Origin: Sterolibacterium sp964437515 | GTDB lineage: Bacteria; Pseudomonadota; Gammaproteobacteria; Burkholderiales; Rhodocyclaceae | DNA: 12,985 nucleotides | Assembly: GCA_964437515.1 (NCBI GenBank) | Contig: CAYTHB010000080.1 | Location: 1 to 12,985 of the forward strand | Direction: 5' to 3' | Shown here: positions 8,026 to 12,985 of the stretch, piece by piece | Numbering within the stretch: position 1 is the stretch's first letter | How the letters are laid out: each line of letters starts with the position of its first letter | Translations under genes and position numbers: made by a program | Notes under the pieces: model-generated | What the model saw: only the letters and a program-made list of their open reading frames with translations | What the model was told of the DNA's origin: nothing | The model's database searches: none

Positions 8026-9312
8026 ATGAGCGTCATTGTTGATGTCGTTGCCCGCGAGATACTTGATTCACGCGGTAATCCTACCGTTGAAGTTGATGTG
8101 TTGCTGGAGTCGGGGGTCATGGGGCGTGCCGCCGTGCCGTCCGGTGCGTCTACGGGTTCGCGCGAGGCCATCGAGCTGCGTGATGGCGATACGGATCGCT
8201 ATCTGGGCAAGGGTGTGTTGCAGGCGGTGGAAAACGTCAACACTGAAATTTCCGAAGCCATCATCGGTCTGGATGCAGAAGAACAGGCGTTCATCGACAA
8301 GGTGCTGATCGATCTGGACGACACCGAAAATAAATCGCGTTTGGGCGCGAATGCCATGTTGGCAGTGTCGATGGCAGTGGCCAAGGCCGCGGCTGAAGAA
8401 GCTGGCTTGCCGCTGTATCGTTACTTTGGCGGCTCGGCACCGATGTCGATGCCCGTACCGATGATGAATGTCATCAACGGCGGCGCGCATGCCAACAACA
8501 ATCTGGATATCCAGGAATTCATGATCCTGCCGGTGGGCGCACAGAGCTTCCGCGAAGCGCTGCGTTGTGGCACGGAAGTTTTCCATCATCTGAAAAAACT
8601 GGTCGACAAGAAGGGCTACCCGACCACGGTGGGCGACGAAGGCGGCTTTGCTCCTAATGTGTCGGGCAATGACGAAGCTATCGAGCTGATTCTCAAGGCC
8701 ATCGAAGCGGCGGGTTATACGCCGGGGCAGGACGTGGTGCTGGGGCTGGATTGTGCGGCTTCGGAGTTCTACAAGAACGGCAAATATCATCTGGCTTCCG
8801 AAAAGCTCGAACTGAGCTCGGCAGAGTTTGTCGATTATCTGGCGCAACTGACAGATAAATACCCGATCGTCAGCATCGAGGACGGTATGGCGGAAGGCGA
8901 TTGGGAGGGCTGGAAGCTGCTCACCGAACGCATCGGCAAGAAGGTGCAGATCGTCGGCGATGACCTGTTCGTCACCAATACCAAAATCCTCAAGGAAGGC
9001 ATTGCAAAGGGCATTGCCAATTCCATCCTCATCAAGATCAACCAGATTGGCACGCTCTCGGAAACCTTCGCGGCCGTTGAAATGGCGAAGCGCGCCGGTT
9101 ATACCGCGGTCATCTCGCATCGTTCGGGTGAAACCGAGGATTCGACGATTGCCGATATCGCCGTCGGCCTGAATGCCATGCAGATCAAGACCGGCTCGTT
9201 GAGTCGCTCGGATCGTATCGCCAAGTACAACCAGTTGCTGCGTATCGAAGAAGATCTCGGTGATATCGCCCACTATCCGGGGCGCGATGCTTTTTACAAC
9301 CTGCGCAAGTAA
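8026..9312 (+). CDS. eno: Enolase (phosphopyruvate hydratase)
   Basis: A 428-residue enolase, converting 2-phosphoglycerate to phosphoenolpyruvate in glycolysis; in proteobacteria it is also often part of the RNA degradosome. The N-terminus VVAREILDSRGNPTVEV is typical. Metal ligands appear at Asp242, Glu285 and Asp312, the catalytic acid/base residues at Glu205 (GDEGGFAP) and Lys337, and the enolase signature ILIKINQIGTLSET at 334-347. The start is ATG at 8026 with AAGGAAA about 8 bases upstream. A run of eight T lies just after the kdsA stop, but without a stem, so read-through from kdsA is likely. Its product phosphoenolpyruvate is a substrate of the neighbouring KdsA. Confidence 0.98.
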   Translation: MSVIVDVVAREILDSRGNPTVEVDVLLESGVMGRAAVPSGASTGSREAIELRDGDTDRYLGKGVLQAVENVNTEISEAIIGLDAEEQAFIDKVLIDLDDTENKSRLGANAMLAVSMAVAKAAAEEAGLPLYRYFGGSAPMSMPVPMMNVINGGAHANNNLDIQEFMILPVGAQSFREALRCGTEVFHHLKKLVDKKGYPTTVGDEGGFAPNVSGNDEAIELILKAIEAAGYTPGQDVVLGLDCAASEFYKNGKYHLASEKLELSSAEFVDYLAQLTDKYPIVSIEDGMAEGDWEGWKLLTERIGKKVQIVGDDLFVTNTKILKEGIAKGIANSILIKINQIGTLSETFAAVEMAKRAGYTAVISHRSGETEDSTIADIAVGLNAMQIKTGSLSRSDRIAKYNQLLRIEEDLGDIAHYPGRDAFYNLRK

Positions 9313-9327
9313 TTCTGGTAAGCGATT

Positions 9328-9606
9328 ATGCGCTGGCCCACGCTGGTGCTTCTCCTCCTGATTGCCCTGCTACAGTATCCCCTGTGGCTGGGCAAGGGAG
9401 GGTGGCTTCGTGTCTGGGATGTCGATCATCAGCTTCAGGCGCAGCGTGAGGTCAATCAAAAACTTGAACAGCGCAACGCCGGGCTGGACGCGGAAGTGCG
9501 TGATCTCAAGAGCGGCTTTGATGCGATCGAGGAACATGCACGATATGAATTGGGACTTATCAAACAGAACGAAATTTTCGTTCAGGTTCCGCAGAAACAA
9601 CCTTGA
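9328..9606 (+). CDS. ftsB: Cell division protein FtsB (septum formation initiator family)
   Basis: A 92-residue bitopic membrane protein. Residues 4-20 form the single membrane segment, followed by a short WLGKGGW stretch and a coiled coil over about residues 30-65 (DHQLQAQREVNQKLEQRN). The end of the protein carries the EEHARYELGLIKQNEIF motif, the typical FtsB/DivIC ending that contacts FtsL and FtsQ. FtsB joins FtsL and FtsQ in the divisome and helps trigger septal peptidoglycan synthesis. It lies 15 bases after eno, the position it often holds in proteobacteria, so it probably shares the eno message. The ribosome site (TAAGCGA) is weak. Length and architecture are normal for the family. 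Confidence 0.95.
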   Translation: MRWPTLVLLLLIALLQYPLWLGKGGWLRVWDVDHQLQAQREVNQKLEQRNAGLDAEVRDLKSGFDAIEEHARYELGLIKQNEIFVQVPQKQP

Positions 9607-9689
9607 ATAGTCTCAACGTGAAAAGTTGTGATGCTCACTTTAAGCTGCGCTAAAACACCTCAAAAGGCTTGAATTTACTGTTTGAAGTG

Positions 9690-9718
9690 TTGACTTGCTC
9701 AGGTGTGATGAATAGAAT
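9690..9718 (+). promoter_or_regulatory. Strong sigma-70 promoter of the tRNA-Asn gene
   Basis: TTGACT (9690-9695) and TAGAAT (9713-9718) are spaced by exactly 17 bases, and each matches the consensus at five of six positions. Transcription would start near 9725, a few bases ahead of the mature tRNA 5' end at 9733. Confidence 0.75.
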
Positions 9719-9732
9719 GCCAGCTTCGTTGT

Positions 9733-9808
9733 TCCTCGATAGCTCAGTCGGTAGAGCGCCGGACTGTTAATCCGTAGGTCCCTGGTTCGAGCCCAGGTCG
9801 GGGAGCCA
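9733..9808 (+). tRNA. tRNA-Asn (anticodon GTT)
   Basis: A 76-base tRNA with the CCA end encoded. The acceptor stem pairs TCCTCGA (9733-9739) with TCGGGGA, with one T-G pair. The D arm contains AGCTCAGTCGGTAGAGC, the anticodon loop is CTGTTAA with GTT at 9766-9768, and the T arm has GGTTCGAGCC. The sequence is close to E. coli tRNA-Asn as I recall it. It marks the border between housekeeping genes and the accessory segment. Confidence 0.97.
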
Positions 9809-9818
9809 AAGAATCAAT

Positions 9819-9860
9819 GAAAAAAGCCGCCTAAAAAGCTATTTTTGGGCGGCTTTTTTC
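9819..9860. terminator. Long bidirectional intrinsic terminator
   Basis: A 19-bp hairpin with a 4-base loop: 9819-9837 pairs with 9842-9860, with a GCCGCC/GGCGGC core flanked by A6 and T6. Because A-runs and T-runs border the core on both sides, it can stop transcription from either direction. It follows the tRNA gene by 10 bases. Confidence 0.92.
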
Positions 9861-10401
9861 ATTTCAGTTTTTCATTTCAGCGTTACCCCCATGCCACGCC
9901 GGTCTTGGCGAGCCACTCATTCCAATGAACATGGAAACCGCAGTTGACCGCTTATCATCATCACAAACGCCAGTCATGCTGTATGTTTTTCATTACTTAT
10001 CAATTTCACCTTGCGGGTGAGACCGCTATGCCCGCAGGAAATTTCCTTGGGGGGTGCCGTCGATTGCACATTTTACGGGTCGTCTGTCCGCGTTGCTCTT
10101 CCCACAGGGATTTCCTTCGGTCATCGTTGCAGGGAGTGGCCATGTGCCCAGTTGTACCCTCCGCGCCTTGCCAGACAGCCCAAAAAGCGCACACTCGAAG
10201 GCGTCCAGCTACGCTGTCTAGGTTGAATCGGCTTCGCATACATGTGTCAAACCTCGGTTGGTGGCCGTTATCTTCTATGGTCCACCGATGGGTGAGTAGC
10301 TTGGACGGGGTTACACTATTGCCAATGATTTCTAATGCGAGATGGATTGCACCAGCGGCCGCGGACAAAACTTGAGGTGCTTGTATCGAAAAGGTAACGC
10401 A
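9861..10401. other. Gene-free stretch with possible structured leader
   Basis: About 540 bases without a gene I can defend. From about 10010 it contains a 6-bp stem (10012-10017 with 10031-10036), the 12-base palindrome AGGAAATTTCCT, and an imperfect direct repeat of about 20 bases (10031-10050 and 10101-10120, exactly 70 bases apart). Weaker complementarity occurs around 10255-10290. One frame stays open over 9944-10375, but its start codon is TTG without a ribosome site and its product has no recognisable fold or motif. The stretch leads directly into the 142-residue gene, so it may be a 5' regulatory or non-coding RNA region; that is inference. Confidence 0.4.
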
Positions 10402-10830
10402 ATGAAAGCAAAGTTTCATTTCACTTTTGAGAAACAATGGCATACCGCCCCCATGGCTTATTGGGTGCACATTCCGGTTCCTGGCGAACCTGGCGTTTAC
10501 GATCCTCCCGCCCCTGTCGCAATTCCACATCGGGGTTATGTCGTCTTGCGCATCCAGTTTGATTCGCACGAACTTCAATTCAGCTCAATGGCACAGCTCG
10601 ATCATTTCATGGATGTTCTGTCCCGCAAGCCATTGCCCACATCTAGGCAACTATCCGTCCAAAGGGGCCGTCCTGTCGGCCCAAACAGCCACTGGCTGAG
10701 CCGCTTGCCCGCTAACGTGAAGTCACCACGCCGACGAGCCCTATTGCTGAAGGCATTGCACACAATCAGGGAGCAAATTGCCAGTCTTTGGAAAAATCCA
10801 CCGTGCATTACAAACCCCACGACACGCTGA
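10402..10830 (+). CDS. Hypothetical protein, 142 residues, probable mobile-region gene
   Basis: I do not recognise a named family. The product is 142 residues, soluble and basic in its second half, with no signal peptide or membrane segment. The N-terminal half (KFHFTFEKQW, YWVHIPVP, PHRGYVVLRIQFDS) suggests beta strands. It is followed by QLDHFMDVLSRKPLPTSRQL and a basic helix, RRRALLLKALHTIREQIASL (117-136). ATG at 10402 is chosen for AAAAGG upstream; earlier in-frame codons lack a ribosome site. The last dozen residues (KNPPCITNPTTR) are encoded where the gene overlaps an antisense acetolactate-synthase-like remnant, so the native C-terminus was probably replaced when the two pieces were joined. 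Coding is likely but not certain. Confidence 0.6.
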   Translation: MKAKFHFTFEKQWHTAPMAYWVHIPVPGEPGVYDPPAPVAIPHRGYVVLRIQFDSHELQFSSMAQLDHFMDVLSRKPLPTSRQLSVQRGRPVGPNSHWLSRLPANVKSPRRRALLLKALHTIREQIASLWKNPPCITNPTTR

Positions 10831-11008
10831 CACCTTCCGCTTCATCGGTGCGCACGGCGTGAACCCCCATGCCCTGTGCCAGTTGGGCGAAATTCAGCAC
10901 TGGGTCGTGCAGATCCGGATGCGACTTGGCCTTGGGGCCCGCTTCTTCGGCTCCCACGCGTTCCAGTTCCACGTTGAGCACCGAGTAGGACGCATAGTTG
11001 AAGGCATG
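10808..11008 (-). pseudogene. Remnant of an acetolactate-synthase-like thiamine-diphosphate enzyme
   Basis: The minus strand encodes about 65 residues that resemble the C-terminal thiamine-diphosphate-binding domain of acetolactate-synthase-type large subunits: YASYSVLNVELERVGAEEAG, then GPKAKS, LHDPVLNFAQLAQGMGV and AVRTDEAEG. In full-length enzymes this stretch follows an N-N-R-x-Y-like segment and is followed by a last helix that is missing here, because the frame ends in TAA after GVSVSWGL. Upstream of about 11008 the similarity stops and the reading frame becomes unrelated sequence, so neither the start nor the rest of the enzyme is present. It is a decayed fragment, broken on both sides and overlapped at its 3' end by the 142-residue gene on the other strand. 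Confidence 0.65.
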
Positions 11009-11169
11009 GCCGGCACGTCTCGGGAACCGGGGGGCTGGAAGTCACGTCGTACAGCCATGACATGACCGAATCGGTTTGATGTGAAGCGAGCCGAACAGGT
11101 GGTTCTGTTCGGGGTACGAGCGTTGGCGCAGATGTCACCGATCCTCATGGCGGCTCTTTCCAGACTTTT

Positions 11170-12015
11170 TTACAGCACCTTCAGGGTTGTCCCTTGCCAG
11201 CGGAAATATCGTGACAACCACTCGGCATCCAGTTCTTCCGGTTGGCTGAAGGGCATCCGCTGACGATCGATCGGCAGCATGGCCGTGGTGCTGTCGGTCA
11301 GGCTGTCAACCACGATCACGCCTTCTTCCGTATCACGTCGTCGCGCATAGCGGGCCAGTGCGTCGTGCTGCGGCGACATGCCCAAGACTATCTGCCGACT
11401 GAAGTCCAGCTCCGGGGGGCTGCCCAGGACATGGCGTTGCAGCGTTGTCGCGTCGAAAACCACCTGTTCGCCGAGTAGCAGCCAGCGCCCGCCGCTGATG
11501 CGTCCGGCGACGAGAGGGAGAATCTGCTGCCCGTGTGGGGATGTGTTACGTCCGGGAACGGGTGCGTCGAGCCACAGGCCGGTGTAGGAGATGGTGCGAT
11601 CCTCGGCGATCAGTTCGTTGCGCACCTGACCGTCGCGCTCGCGCACCAGAACCCAGTGGCTGTCCTGATCGCGGCCAAACACCACCAGGATCGCCGTTTC
11701 TTCGGACGGTAGAACCCAGACCCGGTCGGGATAGCGATACTGCTGGGGTTCGCGACCAAACGGATCGTCGACCCTGTACCCCTAATCCTTGCCGCGATGT
11801 CGCAGCCGATAGAACTGCGTCGTCTCGTCGATGCGCTCGATCATGCCGCCGTTGGGATTGAACAGCCGCCAGTGCGAAGTGTGTTGTTCGGTTACGAGCT
11901 CGAACGGGTCAAAGCTCTCGACCAGATTCTTGGGCCGCGCCATGACCAAGTAGGTCATACCCAAGCCGGCGAGCACGGCAACGATTCCCAGAAAATACAG
12001 CGACATCTGCTTCAT
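11170..12015 (-). pseudogene. Membrane-anchored protein of unknown function, split by an in-frame TAG
   Basis: From ATG at 12015 the frame gives an N-terminal membrane anchor (MSLYFLGIVAVLAGLGMTYL, residues 4-23) and a region outside the membrane. It reaches TAG at 11782-11784 after 77 residues and then continues open in the same frame for another 203 codons to TAA at 11170. Joined, it would be a 280-residue protein. The second part has alternating hydrophobic strands (ILVVFGRD, HWVLVRE, GRWLLLGEQVVF, GVIVVDSL) and may be beta-rich. I know no named family. Sense-like composition on both sides of the TAG suggests one gene recently broken by a point change; read-through, a sequencing error, or two separate proteins are alternatives. 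A run of nine G forms the ribosome site region. It follows the 111-residue gene by 38 bases. Confidence 0.6.
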
Positions 12016-12020
12016 TTCGA

Positions 12021-12029
12021 CCCCCCCCC
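12021..12029 (-). promoter_or_regulatory. G9 homopolymer at the ribosome binding site of the split gene
   Basis: Nine consecutive G (minus strand) end 5 bases before the ATG at 12015, exactly where the Shine-Dalgarno sequence should be. No other ribosome site is visible. A run of this length is prone to slippage and also to sequencing error, so its true length is uncertain. Confidence 0.5.
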
Positions 12030-12053
12030 TTTGATGTCGGATCAGTAGAGGGC

Positions 12054-12389
12054 TCAGCGAGGTGGCTGGAGTCGATTGAAAATAAACTGCCATATGGTCT
12101 CCTCGGTACTGGCATCGGCAGCCCCCTCGAACCTTGCCTGCGCGGCAAAGAATCGAGTCAGAAAGGCCAGAAATTCAGCCTCGTCCTCGAAAACTTCGCG
12201 CAGATCGGATTCGCCGAAGTCCTCTCGGTAAAAGTGCCCCGCATCGTCGGCAAGGATCAACGACTTTGCGAAAAAAATGCGCGTGCCGCCCTCCTTGTGC
12301 GAGGTGGCAAGCGTGGCGCCACCGCGTAGCGCGGCAAGGATCGTTTGTTGGATGTTCGCAGTCTGCATAGGTGGGTTTTCCTGACTCAT
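12054..12389 (-). CDS. Hypothetical acidic protein, 111 residues
   Basis: I do not recognise a family. The product is soluble and acidic, with no signal peptide. An N-terminal helix (NIQQTILAALRGGATLATSH) is followed by strands (GTRIFFAKSLILADD) and then an acidic helical half (GESDLREVFEDEAEFLAFL), ending in EETIWQFIFNRLQPPR. The start at 12389 is chosen because GAGGTAA lies about 5 bases upstream; an earlier in-frame ATG at 12431 lacks a ribosome site. It precedes the split membrane-anchored gene by 38 bases on the same strand, so the two probably form one transcription unit and may work together. A weak promoter is visible just upstream. Confidence 0.65.
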   Translation of the reverse strand: MSQENPPMQTANIQQTILAALRGGATLATSHKEGGTRIFFAKSLILADDAGHFYREDFGESDLREVFEDEAEFLAFLTRFFAAQARFEGAADASTEETIWQFIFNRLQPPR

Positions 12390-12405
12390 CGTTACCTCAT
12401 TCGGG

Positions 12406-12436
12406 ATTATGCCTGAGCCATTCCTCAGCACTGCAA
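12406..12436 (-). promoter_or_regulatory. Possible promoter of the minus-strand gene pair
   Basis: On the minus strand, TTGCAG (12431-12436) and CATAAT (12406-12411, five of six -10 bases) are separated by 19 bases, longer than ideal. The inferred start of transcription, near 12399, leaves only about 10 bases before the ATG at 12389, just enough for the ribosome site. This is tentative. Confidence 0.3.
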
Positions 12437-12552
12437 CGTCCCTCGTCCCATCGACTGCGGGCGCTCAGTGACGCCCGTTATTGAGATGATGGCGAACCTC
12501 CATGGCCGGTTCACTTTTTTTCCTGCGCGATTTGAACGCAGGCTTACCCTGG

Positions 12553-12837
12553 TCAGCCGCGTTCATGCTTCGGCGCCGAGTTCTCAGCCAGTGCTGTCTG
12601 CGCAACAGGAATGGACGAGGGCAGCAGGGTCTTCCGTGAAATGCCAAACTCACGCCGCTGAATCTCGTCGGGCAGGCTCATTTCATCTGGAAGCGCGCTT
12701 TGGTCGGCGACTTCGCCCAAGGCCAGTCGTTCCTGAACTTCCGTCTTGAGTTGGGCTTCGATCTTCTCGTGTCGGGTTTGAAGCTGGTGTAAAGTAGCTT
12801 CCTTCCTATCGCGCTGTGGAATGCTTGAAATGCTCAT
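12553..12837 (-). pseudogene. IS1182-type transposase remnant
   Basis: A 94-codon minus-strand frame resembles the middle, charged helical part of IS1182-type transposases, where a segment like IEAQLKAEV precedes one like ADQADVPDGMSIPEELARRE. Here the matching pieces are KIEAQLKTEVQERLAL (25-40) and VADQSALPDEMSLPDEIQRRE (43-63). The similarity fades after residue 63 and the frame ends in TGA; the catalytic DDE regions on either side are absent. It is therefore a dead fragment, not a working element. The comparison is from memory of the family, so I am only moderately sure. It lies 19 bases from the second repeat copy. Confidence 0.45.
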
Positions 12838-12856
12838 GGCGTTTTAGCGTTTCCCT

Positions 12857-12985
12857 TTAGCGTGAAACAACAAAAACGGAGTCCGGTTGAAGCTACGAGC
12901 GTAGCGAGCAAATCAGTAGCCGCCCCTTGAGGGGCGTAGGCGGGGTTTCACGGAGCACTGCTCCGTGCCGCCGAAGCCGGACGGC
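12857..12985 (-). repeat. Hairpin-rich dispersed repeat, copy 2 (runs off window)
   Basis: This is the inverted copy of 5288-5417: 129 bases with one single-base deletion and two substitutions. It keeps the 19-base palindrome (12949-12967) and the GC-rich stems of copy 1. It continues beyond the window edge, so its full length is unknown. Its inner border at 12857 corresponds to the sharp right border of copy 1 at 5417. Confidence 0.9.

Noticed and set aside
7101..8171. A 356-codon open frame antisense to kdsA and the start of eno
   Set aside because: It is a shadow of two well-identified genes with no ribosome site or recognisable motif.
8068..9273. A 401-codon open frame antisense to eno
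   Set aside because: It is a shadow of the intact enolase gene, with composition typical of a reversed coding strand.
9883..9951. Minus-strand stretch of 22 codons ending in WNEWLAKTGVAWG and TAA, resembling the end of a protein
   Set aside because: It is too short to identify and is preceded by several stop codons; possibly a gene remnant, but not supportable.
9944..10375. A 143-codon + strand frame upstream of the 142-residue gene
   Set aside because: It has a TTG start without a ribosome site, unusual Cys/Arg/Ser-rich composition and no recognisable domain. Kept only as an alternative explanation for the leader region.
12458..12477. CGGGCG/CGCCCG hairpin between the transposase remnant and the minus-strand gene pair
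   Set aside because: The stem has 6 bp with an 8-base loop and no T-run follows on either strand, so a terminator call is not justified.
1..12985. CRISPR arrays, riboswitches and complete insertion sequences
   Set aside because: No regularly spaced short repeats, no recognised riboswitch core and no intact transposase with paired terminal repeats were seen.

Overview
The window looks like part of a betaproteobacterial chromosome of moderate GC, with a housekeeping part (about 1-9860) and a patchy accessory part (about 9860-12985). The main reasons for a Gram-negative betaproteobacterium are the order pyrG-kdsA-eno-ftsB, which is typical of that class, an LPS gene (kdsA) and a periplasmic YceI protein. 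The exact genus cannot be read from this sequence alone.

Housekeeping part, all on the + strand. The 3' end of etfA (electron-transfer flavoprotein alpha) is followed by an acyl-CoA dehydrogenase that would pass its electrons to ETF. Its stop codon overlaps the TTG start of a U32-family protein closely matching RlhA, the 23S rRNA 5-hydroxycytidine synthase. A secreted YceI-family lipid-binding protein follows. A 440-base gap then holds a hairpin-rich repeat and a probable promoter for pyrG. pyrG (CTP synthase), kdsA (KDO-8-phosphate synthase, of the metal-dependent sequence type), eno (enolase) and ftsB (divisome protein) are closely spaced and probably co-transcribed. A tRNA-Asn(GTT) gene with its own strong promoter and a long bidirectional hairpin terminator closes this part.

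Accessory part. Directly after the tRNA come about 540 bases with no convincing gene but with hairpins and an internal repeat, leading into a 142-residue protein of unknown function. Its 3' end runs into an antisense remnant of an acetolactate-synthase-like, thiamine-diphosphate-dependent enzyme. On the minus strand lies a two-gene unit of unknown function: a 111-residue acidic protein, then a membrane-anchored protein of 280 sense codons interrupted by one in-frame TAG, with a run of nine G at its ribosome binding site. Next is a fragment resembling an IS1182-type transposase. The window ends in a second, inverted copy (129 bases, about 98% identical) of the repeat found upstream of pyrG.

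I found no complete undescribed system. The best candidates for something new are the unknown minus-strand gene pair, the possibly structured leader with its 142-residue gene, and the inverted repeat pair, which could allow inversion of the roughly 7.4 kb between the copies.
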